Assembly (NCBI GenBank): GCA_030159075.1
Contig: BROG01000635.1
Coordinates: 135,001-199,000, forward strand
Length of the DNA stretch: 64,000 nucleotides
Direction: 5' to 3'
DNA from: Atrina japonica
Lineage: Eukaryota > Mollusca > Bivalvia > Pterioida > Pinnidae
The translations under genes were made by a program, and so were the position numbers. The notes under the pieces are model-generated. The model was not told where the DNA came from and did no database searches. It saw only the letters and a list, made by a program, of their open reading frames with translations. Positions 22,601 through 34,439 of this stretch are shown here, in pieces (position 1 is the first letter of the stretch; each line of letters begins with the position of its first letter).

Positions 22601-25600
22601 ACATATGCTAAAATTGACGTCTGACTTATCTGACATCTAAAGTGACCAATTCTCTAGATCTTGACACATATATTAGAAAATAAAACTCAAAGGTCTTTCA
22701 AAGCACACAGGTATGGGAATGAAATAAGTCATGCTTCTTTTTGTAGTTTTATACATTTCAACTGCAAGAAAATTTGACACAGTCTTATGCAAAAATATGA
22801 AGTTAATTTCAGTTATGTTGTTGAAACTAGCAAAGTGTCATTAACAAATATATAAATATTCTCTTCAATTAGGCTACATTTAAAATAAATTTATACTCAA
22901 GTTTTATTTTTGTTTTTTAGTGATATAAGCTTCAGTGTGAATAATTTTGAAATCAGCAAAGAAAATCCAAAATGGTACAACTATTTCATGTGTGGTCTAC
23001 GAGGTATTCTGGAACATTACCCATCTATTACGACTCCAAAAGGATTTGATTGTATGGTTGAAGGTACAGTGCCACCTAGCTCCGGACTGTCAAGCTCAAG
23101 TGCTTTTGTTTGTTGTGCTGCCTTAGCAACAATGCATGTGAATGGTCAAAGTCTATCTAAGGTAAATGTAACTCATTGACCCCTGTAGCCAGATTTGAAC
23201 TCATCCATTTCAAAGAATGGTAAAGTCCACTGTCAGAATTTGGGAATGTATAATTTTGAATCTAAATACTGGAAAAATTTAGCATGCAATATCTACTTGC
23301 TCACCCCTATATGATGAAAGTAGACCATGCTATATATTGATTTTGTTGAGTCTATATGTGTCCTTGGGGGTTGAGAAGTTAATTGACATATACAGTGTTC
23401 CCTCATTATACTATCAGCATTTGTTTAAGACTGATTTGGGTAGTTTTGTGATGTTAGATTTACTGGTATAATAAGTTTAAAGGATATCTCATCTATTTTT
23501 TTTTTGGCAATGAAAGTTCATATAAACAATTACCGGTAATACAAAATCCTTTTTAACATAATTTACCAGTAAGTTCAGCTTTTAATTTTAGTCTGTATAA
23601 TGAGTACATGTACATACCAAAGGTGCAAGATAGATTGTCACTTTATGCTTCTTTTTACACTTATTGGTATACATTTTTTCTTTTTCAGCAAGAAATATCT
23701 GATCTATGTGCCAACTGTGAAAGGTTTATAGGTACAATGGGAGGTGGTATGGACCAGGCGATATCATTCATGGCCAAAGAAGGCACAGTAAGTATTTACT
23801 ACTGTCTGCATGGCTCACTTCAGAAATTAGAAAATCTTTGATATTTCAAAATCAATGAAATTATAGAGTATTATATAAAAGGCTTCAATGACTGATATAG
23901 GTTGTCTGATACAGTAATTAGAATGTGATCTTGCATGATTATTTATCTAAATGAATGAGCAAAAAGATTTAATTAGAGTACGGGTGGTCGTTTGCAATGT
24001 AAACATAATGTTGTTCGCTGGGAAGGAATTGCATCATGCAGTCTTTGATGTTAGTTGTGGATGGTTCCAATTTTAAAGAGGCATGCAATGTAATATCAGT
24101 TGCAAAAGGCAGTCTGAGCTTTACATGCATGAAAACCATGAAGATAACAAAAGAAGTTAAACAATATATCAATCATGTTTAAAAAGGTTGATGACGAATT
24201 TTAAATACAAAGTGTAAGTGATAAATAAATAATCATAAAAGAATTGTTATTCATTCCCCTTTTAACTTGTTAAAATATACTGTTCTAAATATAGTACCAA
24301 CAGTGGGATGTTTATTTGGCATGGGAAACTGCCTATAAAAAGTTATAGATTGGGATATCGGATGCTTGGTTGTAAGTGCTATATTTGATATATTTAAGTG
24401 CTATATTTAATTATTAATCAACTTTCTTAATTGAGAAGGAATGAAACGTATGTCTTACGTGATATCATAAAAGAACATTGGATGATTTTCTGATTTCTGA
24501 AGTGAGCCATGTGTAATACACAAACACTGAGTCACAGTTGAAAAATATATTAACAAAATCTAGTGTATCAAAGAATTTTAGATGACTTTTTTTTTCTTTT
24601 CGTTTTTGTGTTGAATGTAAATAAAAAGACCTTTGTATTGATAAAAACAAATGAAGTGTAATATTTTAACCAGTATATATATATTGAAATCTTAATGCTA
24701 CTGTTCACAAATTTGAAACTTTTAAAAAGACTACCGGGAGTTGAATTTTCATTTCTTTATCTAATTCTGCAGGCCAAACACATTGAGTTCAATCCTCTAC
24801 GTGCTACAGATGTGTGTCTACCAGATGGCGCTGTTTTTGTCATTTCAAACAGCTGTGTAGAAATGAACAAGGCTGCAACAGCACACTTCAACATCCGAGT
24901 TGTGGAATGTCGTCTAGCTGCCAAGGTATGCGCAAACAAGTGTCACTAAGCAACTAAAATGTTCAGTTGGTAAATATAGTGGCATTAAACAAGTGACGGT
25001 TGCTAGTGTTTGTGGAAATAATGGCAGTAAACAAGTGACAGTTGATAGATATAGTGGCATTAAACAAGTGATGGTGAGTAGATATAGTGGCATTAAACAT
25101 GTGACAGTTGGTAGATATAGTGGCATTAAACATGTGACAGTTGGTAGATATAGTGGCATTAAACATGTGACAGTTGGTAGATATTGTGGCAGTAAATAAC
25201 AAGTGATAGTATATGTAGATAGATATAGTAGATGTAAACATGTGACAGTTGTTAGATTTAGTGGCAACAAACAAGTGACGGATTGTAGATATATTGGCAG
25301 TGAACAAGTGATAGATATTAGATGTTGAGTAGAGTTGAGTAGAGTTGGTAGATATATTGGCAGTAAAGATCAAGTGAGAGTGGGTAGATATATTGGCAGT
25401 AAAGATCAAGTGAGAGTTGGTAGATATATTGACAATAAAGAACATGTGAGAGTAGATATCTTGGCAGTAAAGAACAAGTGAGAGTAGATATCTTGGCAGT
25501 AAAGAACAAGTGAGAGTTAGTAGGTATATTAGCAGTAAACAAGCAATAGTTGGTTGATATATTGGCAGTTAAAAATTGACAGTTGGTATTATATTGAGGT

Positions 25601-28600
25601 AAATACACAACATTTTTTTCAAATTCATGGTATCAGAATTACAACTTTTCTACTTTTTTTACATTAATTTTGCATGAAAAGTTAGGTGAGACATTTTTAA
25701 TTATCTACAAAAGATTTTTCTGTAAAAGTAGTTCGTTTTTTACTAAAAGTGGTATTGCAAATTTGAATACCTACTCAATAGTTATAATGATGCTTACATG
25801 TATTTTGTCCAATGTCCAACAATACTCTCAATGCATAGATTTTATCAGCTGACCTCTTTCTTTATTCATATGAAGCAGACTTCATTCAGGATGTTCTGAT
25901 TCAAAAGAATAAGAAATTAGCTGTGGCCTACATTTTGATAAAGTTTTGTCAATCAACAAATAAAAATGACATTTGTTGTATGTGAATGCCATATTTCCAA
26001 AAGAACTTCTGGTAGAGACACCACAAGAAATCAAGCTTCTTACTTGGATATTTTACTTACCATAGATATACTGATGCTAAATTTTCAACAAAACTATGAC
26101 AATGATAATGCTGTGTAATCATCTTTCCACATTATGTCGTAATATCCCTCCAAGGCCTTCATTTGGTGTTAAAACAGATGATCCATTTGCCAGTATGTTT
26201 AAAATATGAACATTTCATATATAGGCAAACTACTTACTGATACTTCTTCATGTTCTTGTTGTTAGAGTATCAGGAATCACATTCAATGCCAATATTTCAC
26301 AAATCTTACAGTTTGTATAACATGTATAATGACCTTGATTACAATTAAGTACTATGTTTCACTGAACATGCTTAATGTAATGTTGAGTTACCTGTTTGAA
26401 AGTTGTTGTTGAATCATCGCTTACCATTTATGGGAAGGATTTGTTCTTCACTTATCTCATCTGAATTTGACTGTGGCAGATGCTTACTATTATGGCACCT
26501 GATCCCACTTTTGACATTTTAGAGGTCTGTGTTTTTCTGATATTCATCAGTTTGTATATTGTCTCCTGAACCTTTTGAGGATTAAAACTTTTGTATTTGT
26601 TGTTCTTTTATTAAAAACTCTTTAACACGATATAATTCATAAAACTGTGGAAGATAGAGTCCATGTTATTCATCAATCCATATTTCAGATTATGGCAAAG
26701 CAAAAAGGTCTTCTGTGGCAAGACATAAAACGCCTAGGTGATGTTCAAAAAGAACTTGGTCTAACTCTTGAAGGTGCTTTAACCTTGGTGAGGGAAACCT
26801 TTCATAAAGAACCTTACAGCAAAGAAGAAGTGTGCAAAATTTTAGATGTGACAGCAGAGGAGCTTAATCAGACCACACTTAGTGCTAATACAATGCATGG
26901 TAAAATCTTACACAATTGTACACAATACACTTGTTTTTGAGTGGCTTCCCGTGTTTGTAAAGCTTTGTATTGCAGTGCACAAAAGATCTACCATCACTTG
27001 CAATAGCAGTGGATATGAATGTTATAAGAAACAGCCTTAATATATTAATGCTTATATCATGTATATATGTTAGTTTTATTGGTGTTTAATATCATATTGA
27101 TCAGTTATATGGTGGCAGCCAGTATTTGATGGTAGAGGAAAGGACCTGATTACAAATGCACCTGGGAAGAGACCACCTGTCTTCTGCAAGTAAACTGGCA
27201 AACTTTCTTACAAAAATCAGCTTAGGTTCCAGCAGGACTCAAACCTGTGCTGACAGGAAGTGAAAGACTTCATGGTTCAAAGTATGTTGCACTAACCATT
27301 CTGCCATTGAGGCCCCTTTTCAATTGGCAAGAACATGTATATATACTTAAGATATGTCTGTATATTAAAAAGCATTATTGACAACAATCTTCATCATCTA
27401 ATTCATATTTTTCATTCATCTTCTATTTACAGTTACTTCATTTAAGCTATATGACAGAGCAACCCATGTGTTCAGTGAAGCAAACAGAGTTATACAGTTC
27501 AAAAATATTTGTGACACAACTCCACCAAATGCACTGGAAAAACTAGGTCAGTTAATGACGGACAGCCATGTCAGCTGCAGAGATATGTATGAGTGCAGCT
27601 GTACTGATTTGGACACTCTTGTCACAATTTGCATGTAAGTGTGTGGTACTCTTTTTGCTTTAGTTTTACTATCAACATTCAACATGTTCAGCATTTCCTG
27701 TAAGGTACTTGTTCAATTTTGTTCATTCTGAGTAGAGTTTTATTCCACAATCAACAATATTTGAGTTATATGGTGGCGACCACTTTTTAATGGTGGACAA
27801 GAGAGCCTGGTTACAATGTAATTGATCTTCTGCAAATAAACTGACAACCTTTCTAATAAAAACCAACCTAGTTTTCAGTGGGGTTCGAAGCTGTGCTTAC
27901 CTGAAGTGAGAGATTTCTTGGCTTAAACAACTCGTTGATGGAGGCCTCGGTACTTGTTCAAAATTTGTGAGGTAGAAGATGAACCCCAGAACATGTGCTC
28001 TCTCACGTGAGTGGTTAAAGTGTCACACTTTAATTCATTAAATCTTTCACCTCTTTTACAAACATTTTAAGTCTACCGATTTCAGAAGTAGTCTACCGCC
28101 TTTAAGATTGATCTTCTGCCTTCCACTTTGCTGTCCAAAACTTCCGATTTCTTTACATTTCTACCAAAGCACAGTATTTTGTTTCCCAAATACACTTCTC
28201 TAGTCTGCCTGTGTACATTTAATCCTTAAGTTCACTGTATTTTCACACTTGTGGCTGTATGTTGATTTGACAGTACCCAGGTCTCCAGCAATGTACAGGC
28301 AAACTGCTTAAGAATTACTACTCTTGACACCTAATTCTCCAAACCTGCAAATAATACTATCTCTTGTGATACCCAAATCATCATCCATTGACAATGATTA
28401 ATTCCTGATAATCCTTTAATTAGATTTAGAACTCATTAAACTTCACAACTTGTTGATGTGTCAGACGAAGACCTGAAGATATGGGGTCACTTATATCGCT
28501 ACGGATTGCATCTCATATTATCAGAAAATAATGTTCCACACTGCAGTTACACTTACAAAATGCAAACTAAAAGTGATAAAAGTTGTAATTTAACCCTAAA

Positions 28601-29894
28601 AGAAATAAAGAATGAATACGACATTGTTTGACATGTACAGGTATATGCAGCTTTCAATGAATGATTGCCACTTATATCATCGACGAATAAAAAGTTTATC
28701 AACAATAAATTACTCTTAAAATTTTTAATGCTATGGATAAAATCATTGCATAGAAAGTTTAATGTAATTAACACTTGGCTAAAACATTTTAGGTCAGAAA
28801 ATGAGTTTGGCAAGTTACTAACAAGAATGTTTCATTGTGTATAATTTTCATTTTTATTCAACCAAATTAGATGCTAGCAATTTACATTTTGTTTTCTTTT
28901 ATAATCACTGATTAATTAGAATGTGTGTAGAAGAGAGGAAAAATCATAAAAGGACCCTTTCCCTGCAGTATTAATATTCATAAATAATTAAATAACATGT
29001 AAAAAAAAAAAATAAGTATTTTTAATTTTGCCCATTGAAAATTGAAGTTTGCCAATGATTTGGTAAACACATTTGCAGACCCAGGGCTAATACTGTTTGA
29101 CTTTATATTTTTGAAAAAATATAGTGACTAGTCATTGAAATAATGCAAAAATGCCACACACAGTGCTACTTTTTTGTTCATCAGAGGTTAACATGTCTGG
29201 TTTTTATCAAAAAATAGGTTTGAGCAGAACTTGGACTCAAGCTGATATTGTGAAATCATTTCCAGTTTACTTGTGGAAGGCTGGCTGAGTTGTTGGGGCT
29301 TCATGCTTTTAAATCATGACATTTTTCACCTCTAGTCGGCATCAGTTCAAGCCCAATTGAAACCTAGTCTAGTTTTGTTGGAAAGGCTAGTGATCATTTT
29401 TTTTGTTACATTGTAATCTGGATCTCTCCACTTCAATTTAATGTTTCTGCCACATATAACAAAAACAAGTAATATTTCATTTCTGTGTGAAATAGTGTTT
29501 ATGATAATTACTACAGTTGTTTTTCATTAACTTAAAATGATATTCTAAACATAATACCAAAGTTATAGCTTTGCCAAAACAAATGCTAAAGACGGTCACA
29601 TCTGTCAATTACACTTCATCAGGTGAACTAGTTGTACTCCTATTTTAACTTTTTATATTTCATACATGTGGATATTTGATTTCCAGGGAATCTGGAGCAC
29701 TTGGATCCAGACTGACTGGGGCTGGATGGGGAGGATGTGCTGTTTCTATGGTTCCAGCTGATCAGGTTGATGCATTTCTACAAAAGGTCAAGGACAAATA
29801 CTTTGCACAAGATCCAGCAAGAGCAGCAAAAGTTAAAACATCTTTGTTTGCTTCTCAGCCAGGAGGTGGCGCTGCAATTTATTTGAAGTCATAA
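19552..29894 (+). CDS. GALK2: GALK2-type galactokinase / N-acetylgalactosamine kinase, nine exons
   Basis: This is a complete GHMP-family sugar kinase that phosphorylates C1 of GalNAc (and galactose at high concentration) with ATP in the cytosol. Coding exons: 19552-19604, 20130-20218, 21952-22078, 22921-23161, 23689-23787, 24773-24925, 26689-26899, 27433-27634, 29687-29894. They sum to 1383 bp, 460 residues, against 458 in human GALK2. Visible motifs are the galactokinase signature GRVNLIGEHIDY (residues 42-53), the ATP loop [11 protein letters not shown] (141-151), the catalytic-Asp block GGGMDQ (Asp about 192) and the C-terminal [12 protein letters not shown] (398-409). [13 protein letters not shown] and [10 protein letters not shown] favour GALK2 over GALK1. 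Every junction keeps frame. The gene is divergent from MRPS30, and its introns hold several repeat insertions. Confidence 0.95.
20130..20218 (+). CDS. GALK2: GALK2 coding exon 2
   Basis: Follows acceptor TACTATTGCAG. It encodes YKEIIDKF and, near its end, [12 protein letters not shown], splitting the galactokinase signature at Gly48. The donor is GTAAGA. Confidence 0.95.
20630..21528. mobile_element. Non-autonomous DNA transposon in GALK2 intron 2, 6-bp TSD
   Basis: 899 bp. The terminal inverted repeats of about 50 bp start TACGGAAGCGTATTAGGCTC and end in the reverse complement. They are flanked by a perfect CTTAAT duplication (20624-20629 and 21529-21534). The subterminal part carries repeated TTAATTATCTGG-CGGCCGCC motifs, in direct and inverted orientation near the right end. 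No open frame. Confidence 0.88.
20868..21006. repeat. Hairpin inside the intron-2 transposon
   Basis: AAATCTGTATCACATGCCAT is mirrored by the reverse complement of ATGTCATGTGATACAGATTT with a loop near 20925-20960. It may be an older short palindromic element engulfed by the larger transposon. Confidence 0.6.
21952..22078 (+). CDS. GALK2: GALK2 coding exon 3
   Basis: Begins after TGTATATTCTAG. It completes the signature with [18 protein letters not shown], as in vertebrate GALK2. The donor GTAAAG at 22079 leaves two bases of a Cys codon. Confidence 0.95.
22921..23161 (+). CDS. GALK2: GALK2 coding exon 4
   Basis: Begins after TTTGTTTTTTAG. It holds [15 protein letters not shown] and the ATP-binding loop [11 protein letters not shown]. 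Ends SLSK in phase 0 before GTAAAT. Confidence 0.96.
23689..23787 (+). CDS. GALK2: GALK2 coding exon 5
   Basis: 33 codons between CTTTTTCAG and GTAAGT. It encodes [18 protein letters not shown], which carries the catalytic aspartate. Confidence 0.96.
24773..24925 (+). CDS. GALK2: GALK2 coding exon 6
   Basis: 51 codons between CTAATTCTGCAG and GTATGC. It encodes [20 protein letters not shown] and [20 protein letters not shown], nearly identical in pattern to vertebrate GALK2. Confidence 0.97.
24958..25590. repeat. Minisatellite (~32-33-bp unit) in GALK2 intron 6
   Basis: About twenty imperfect copies of a unit containing GTTGGTAGATATAGTGGCA followed by TTAAACAAGTGACA. It begins only about 30 bp after the exon 6 donor. 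The long open frames on both strands (for example 25445-24963) are repeats of Asn/Ile/Ser/Thr and are products of the repeat, not genes. Confidence 0.92.
25660..25965 (+). pseudogene. Decayed reverse-transcriptase fragment in GALK2 intron 6
   Basis: Bases 25849-25910 encode [13 protein letters not shown], identical to a motif of the element at 36.0-37.0 kb, and the DNA match continues to TTTTGTCAAT near 25957. Upstream, FFTKSG (about 25737) lines up with FFTKGG of the same element. Stop codons and frameshifts break the frame, so this is a truncated relic. Confidence 0.75.
26689..26899 (+). CDS. GALK2: GALK2 coding exon 7
   Basis: 70 codons between CATATTTCAG and GTAAAA. It is the least conserved part of the family, a helical segment ([19 protein letters not shown]) that aligns with the human LEEVQAKLGISLEEML region. 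Confidence 0.94.
27068..27322 (-). mobile_element. tRNA-derived SINE (family 1) in GALK2 intron 7
   Basis: Read on the minus strand it starts with a tRNA-like head (TGGCAGAATGGTTAGTGC as box A, GGTTTGAGTCC as box B). The body covers the Leu-like stem region and ends at the CCACCATATAACTG-type 3' end. It is the same family as 33748-33985. Confidence 0.85.
27433..27634 (+). CDS. GALK2: GALK2 coding exon 8
   Basis: Begins after TTCTATTTACAG. It encodes [20 protein letters not shown] and [13 protein letters not shown], which are diagnostic for GALK2. The donor is GTAAGT in phase 2. Confidence 0.96.
27752..27965 (-). mobile_element. tRNA-derived SINE (family 1), diverged copy
   Basis: Same family and orientation as the copy at 27068, including TTATATGGTGGCGACCAC and the box-B-like GGGGTTCGAAGC complement. 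The tRNA-like head is degraded. Confidence 0.75.
29541..29635 (-). repeat. Fragment of the dispersed direct-repeat-ended family
   Basis: TAAACATAATACCAAAGTTA followed by GACGGTCACATCTGTCAATT and a TTCATCAGGTGAACT block match the reverse complement of the 6952 family end. It lies just upstream of GALK2 exon 9. Confidence 0.7.
29687..29894 (+). CDS. GALK2: GALK2 coding exon 9 (terminal)
   Basis: Begins after TTGATTTCCAG. It encodes [20 protein letters not shown] and ends KPGGGA-like ([12 protein letters not shown]) at the stop 29892-29894, as in human GALK2. Confidence 0.97.
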
Positions 29895-32680
29895 CTCAGA
29901 AGAAATTGCTATAAATTGGAACTCCACTGGATTATTCATCTTGATAATTCATTGCTCTCATTTCATAAATGTTTTCATTCTCACAAATTTTCTGATTTGT
30001 GCATACAAAATCCATGATAGCATATTCACTATTGTATCACAATGCATCTATTCTCGATTTGCGGAATACAGAGTTACCTCCCATTTTCAAGAGCTGTCTT
30101 TCATTAGAGCAGGTATCTTGTATTGAACAAATTGGACGAAAAACTACTTTTTAGTTTTACTTTGAAAACTGAGCAGCCTAATGAATGTAAAAACATGAAA
30201 AATTAACGTATAAGGTAAATTAAATTTTACCAGGGACTGAAAGGTGTATAAGAAATTTTTTTTAGCAGAAAAGCAAAACTTTTCCCACATACATCTTTAC
30301 GAGATACCTACTATAGAGAAGAAATAACTCAGTTTATGAGAGATAAACTCTGTAATCTACAAAGTGTAGAATACAACATTAATGACAGTACTGTCTATTC
30401 TCATCTCATGAAGTACCATCGTCATTCCAAATTCCAAAATTTCAGTGTTAATATGTGGTTTGTCTGTTGGCTGTTTCTGGAATATTAACACACTGACTAA
30501 CACAGCGAATTAAATTCTGGTAATAAAAAAGTAATAACTGGATGAAAATGGTAAATATGAACATTTAGTTGCTTTTGGTTGAACGGGATGAAGACATATA
30601 TATATATATATATACAATGAACTCTTAATTTCATTGGTCTGATGGTTAACATACTTTATATGTGAAATTCATCATCTGCAATACCATCAAAGAGCTAACC
30701 ATTCACATTAATATTAATTGCTCATTTTCGAGTTCTTACATAGTCCGTTTTTTGATCGGGATTTTTCATGCCCTGATTCAGCTTTGTTATGCTTAGGGAT
30801 TTACGGTATGTGTCGATCAAGAAATAAAACGCAGTTATATCTGAAGGTCAGATTATTGTGACTAGTCCATTTATGTCAAAAACAAACTGAGTTTAACGTC
30901 TGAACTCTTCACCAGAGATGAAATATTGTGACATTTTGATGTATTGTATGAAATCAAGCATTTTATTTCCTGATCGACGCAAAGACACATACCGGAAATC
31001 GCTCAGCAAAACAAAGTTGAAGCGGTGCAAGAAAAACCCGGATCCATAACCGGATTACTTTAGAACTCGAAAAATGATCTATTAATTTGATAAATCTATC
31101 CGATAGAATAAAGACCACCTGAATATATAAATTTGATCTTATGTAGAATAAAGAATTTTTCTCCATGTCTGCCTCAATGCACTGGAGACAACAAGAACAT
31201 GTTAAAGTGAAAAACTTTCTTAAAACTTCTTGTTGACCTTTTAAATGTTGCTAAAACTGTATACATATACATTAAACCTCACCAAACATATTGCTTCACA
31301 GACCAAATTGCATTTAAGACCATAATCATACAGTCACTTGAAAAATCTCTTACCGTACTTATTATTACTTAAATAAAATTACTAATGTGACCACCATTTT
31401 TAGTCTTTGGACTTACAACACCATTATCAGCCTCATAAATGCAAACACTGAACAGACTGATGCTGCATATGTATCCCAATTATGAAACTTTCTGAATATC
31501 TATCAAGTGCCATTGTTAATAGACCCTCATGTGTACAGGTATTCAGATATTTATAATAATCAACTTCTTTTTCTTTTAATTTTTTTAACATTGAATACTT
31601 ACTTTGAATGCAATGTTTGTTTTTGTAATTTTTCATTATATCAGTAGCATTGACGCTTGATGGTACATGTGCATGAAATAAAACAGAAAAATGCAAACAA
31701 CCCATGTATGCAAAAAACATGACTCACAGGATGAGTTTGCTAAGTCTTGAAATAAATTTATTCTGTATTTTACCTCTTATCCATGTAAACCTGTGCTGGG
31801 TGGTCTTCTTTGTTTGTTTGTTTATTTAGTTATTTTACATAACTGTTTTAGTGGTTGTAAAATTGCTGTAAGTTAATCATTTAATTTGAATTTTGAACCA
31901 CATTATATCAATAATCATCAAGATGGAAATTCATATATCAAACCATTTCATCTTTAAAAACTTATCTTAATCAAGTTGTTGTGAAAAATTTTTGGGTGCT
32001 AATTTTGTTAAAGGTGACATGATTTACATATGATACTCGATTGGTGATACGGATAAATGATATAGTAAAATTGTGGATATGAATAATTAAGTTTATGGGT
32101 GATTTTACTGGTCCAATGAGGGTAGTATTTACAAATTATTACTGGGTAATAATGTGTACGTGAAGTACTGGTACTGGTATATATCGTAGAAAATACTGGT
32201 ACATACAGTCTGATAATATAAGTATATGTACTTAATTGTGTGGTATGCAATGGTTATTTGTATTTTGTAAGAAATATCAAATTGAATATAATCTCACTTT
32301 ATGAGGGACTATGTTCACTATATGTACACGTGAATAAATGACAAAATTATCAGAAAATTGTTGCTTTTTTATTTCACATTGTTATTGAGGAAAACTAGAT
32401 ATTGATGTTGCATGGATAAGTCAATGATTTTTCGGGAATTCTTTTGTTCTTTGATTATACATACATTAATAAAACTTGAATCCTTTTTATTAAAATTTCA
32501 TGAATGTTTAATAATATATGCACCATACATAACATACTATGTCGATCTTATTTCTCACTATATCACTAGTATTGTAGTATTGATAATTGAATCAACAACG
32601 GTAAAATGAAAATCGGAATCAACAATGCAATGTGTAAAATCTGACAATTAAATATTTAAAAGAGTAAATTTGAATAGTAA
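29895..32680. other. Interval downstream of GALK2
   Basis: Holds the GALK2 3' UTR; candidate AATAAA signals are at 30522-30527 and 30823-30828. Beyond that only AT-rich sequence with a short (TA)n run near 30600 was seen, and no gene. Confidence 0.5.
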
Positions 32681-32692
32681 TGATGATTGATA

Positions 32693-32875
32693 ATGAGATA
32701 CCTATACCGCATTGTATACATAATAATAGTTTTTCAATCTGCCCGATGTTTACCAACCAAGCCTTACGGTAGCTCATGCCAGTACCCACAGGCGATGTCG
32801 GAAATCTGTCTGGAAATTGTCAGAAATTGTATCTCAGAGCAGATTTTTAACTTTCCAACAAGAGGGAGTTTTTAA
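32693..32875 (+). CDS. Small ORF resembling a secreted peptide, unrecognised
   Basis: An open frame of about 60 codons. It starts with a hydrophobic stretch (YLYRIVYIIIVFQSARC) that could be a signal peptide, followed by a Pro/Cys-containing segment (LPTKPYGSSCQYPQ) and three further Cys-free or single-Cys stretches. No family was recognised. There is no splice or polyadenylation evidence, and it may be chance or a decayed gene. Confidence 0.2.
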   Translation: MRYLYRIVYIIIVFQSARCLPTKPYGSSCQYPQAMSEICLEIVRNCISEQIFNFPTRGSF

Positions 32876-32903
32876 CTGGTAACCCGCCTTTCATCAAGCG
32901 CTG

Positions 32904-33131
32904 TAAATATTATAAACATGAAACCGAATTTAGAGTTTTGAAAAAAGGCCAAAAAAAATGCTCAAGACGATTGTTTCTGTTAGTTATACACTTGAGCTCT
33001 AATTTAAAAATAGATGTACATTTTCTAAAAAGAAACTGGTATTATACAAAGGCCAAATAATAAAAAAAGATGAAAAGCTAAATCCGTCTAAGAGTAACTA
33101 TTCTAAAAAGATTACTATCTTAGCTTTTGAA
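32904..33131 (-). repeat. Dispersed family copy, minus orientation
   Basis: About 230 bp matching the reverse complement of the 6952 family: AATGCTCAAGACGATTGTTT, CAAAGGCCAAATAAT, AAATCCGTCTAAGAGTAAC and ATTACTATCTTAGCTTT. The distal part is missing. Confidence 0.8.
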
Positions 33132-33321
33132 GAATTTAAGTGCCGCTTCACAATGTAAATGACCATGACGCATTTCTGATTGACACACTTGTCAAACCAA
33201 CCCGTTGAATATCTATGAAACAAGGTCAATATAGAGAAACTCAAGGCAGATATGTTATCTTCTGTCTTACTTTTCAATTCATCTTCATTCACAATCATTA
33301 ACTGCCCAATCAGCATACATG

Positions 33322-33510
33322 CGTTGGCCCAACAAAATTGACTTCCTTGGGCCAACTCTGGTCAACAACATTGGCCCAACGTGCAAAGTGCGAATCGGCC
33401 CATCAATGGCCAAATGTGTTGGCTCTATGTTGGCCCAACGTATGACATTTTTGTTATTATGTTGGACCAACGTTGAATTTTACAAAAATCCAATGTTGGG
33501 CCAACGTTGT
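33322..33510. repeat. Array of GTTGGCCCAAC palindromes
   Basis: Six or more copies or half-copies of TGTTGGCCCAACGT and its variants (CCAACGTTG, GGGCCAACGTTG) within 190 bp, in both orientations. It is most likely a decayed palindromic DNA transposon. Open frames across it are not genes. Confidence 0.75.
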
Positions 33511-33747
33511 CTTTTACACAGAATGGCTATATATTTGCCCTACAATATATTTGTACAAAATAAAAACATTGAAAGTCCTTAACACAAAAAACAAAAACTA
33601 TTTAGATCCCATTTACGTCCTTTTATTAATCTATTTATTTATTTGAACTTTTTTTTCTCGAGTCTCGCTATTCTGACCACATCGGTCTTTGGCAAACGTA
33701 AACCATTCTTTGATCACATCTTCCACCTCTTTACACGTTGACTAATA

Positions 33748-33985
33748 AGGGCCTCCGTGGCAGAGTGGTTAGAGCATTGCGCTTTAAATCACAAGGCCTC
33801 TCACCTCTGGTTCGAATCCTGCTAGGGTCGTTTCGAATTAGGTGGGAAAGTTTGCCAGTTTACTTGCGGAAGGTCGGTGGTCTTTACCCGGGTAACCAGG
33901 GTTTCTCCCCCACCAATAAAAACTGGACGCCATCATATGACTGAAAGATTGTTGAGTATGGCAAAAAACAAAAATTCAAATCAAA
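33748..33985 (+). mobile_element. tRNA-derived SINE (family 1), best-preserved copy
   Basis: The tRNA-like head carries box A (TGGCAGAGTGGTTAGAGC, from 33758) and a perfect box B (GGTTCGAATCC, 33809-33819). The body ends CGCCATCATATGACTGAAAG, then TTGTTGAGTATGGC and an A/CAAAT-rich tail. The head suggests descent from a tRNA. It is not itself a tRNA gene, because the acceptor stem does not pair and a body follows. Confidence 0.88.
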
Positions 33986-34054
33986 TCAAATCACGTTGAC
34001 TAACTACATAATATGTTCCTACGGACAGTTTCTGTAAATAAATTTTAAAAGTAG

Positions 34055-34215
34055 TAGATAGGAGATAATAAGTCTTACGTAGGAGATAATAGGTCCTATG
34101 TAGGAGATAATAAGTCCTACGCAGCAGACACTACTTCTTACGTAGGAGAAAATAAGTCTTACGTAGGGGAGATAACTAAGTCCTAAGTAGGAGATAAGTC
34201 TTATGTTGGAGATAT
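34055..34215. repeat. Tandem repeat with palindromic CCTACGTAGG unit
   Basis: About six imperfect copies, period about 26-28 bp, of AGGAGATAATAAGTCCTACG. The unit junction forms CCTACGTAGG-type palindromes. Confidence 0.85.
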
Positions 34216-34235
34216 TTTTTTCTAGGTTATTACTA

Positions 34236-34430
34236 ATTGGCTGCCACACAATTATATGGTGGCGGTGAGTTTTTAAAGGTGGAGGAGATAACCCGGTTAC
34301 AATGTAACCGAGAAAAGACCATCGGCCTTCTGCACAAACTTTCTCACATATATCAGCTCAGATTCCAGCGGGGTTCGAACCTGCGGTGACCAGAAGTAAG
34401 GGACTTCAAGGTTAAAACTTTTCCTGGTTG
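34236..34430 (-). mobile_element. tRNA-derived SINE (family 1), minus copy
   Basis: Reverse complement of the 33748 family: ATTATATGGTGGCGG 3' end, GGTTACAATGTAACC body, and GGGGTTCGAACC as the box B complement. It lies about 250 bp from the plus-strand copy, in opposite orientation. Confidence 0.85.
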
Positions 34431-34439
34431 GGTTCACTT

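Noticed and set aside
24963..25608. Long minus-strand ORFs over the GALK2 intron 6 minisatellite
   Set aside because: They are frames through a 33-bp tandem repeat. A unit length near a multiple of three keeps them open without selection.
33751..33830. tRNA gene (good A and B boxes)
   Set aside because: The acceptor stem does not close and a SINE body with a tail follows. Other copies of the same unit are dispersed in the window.
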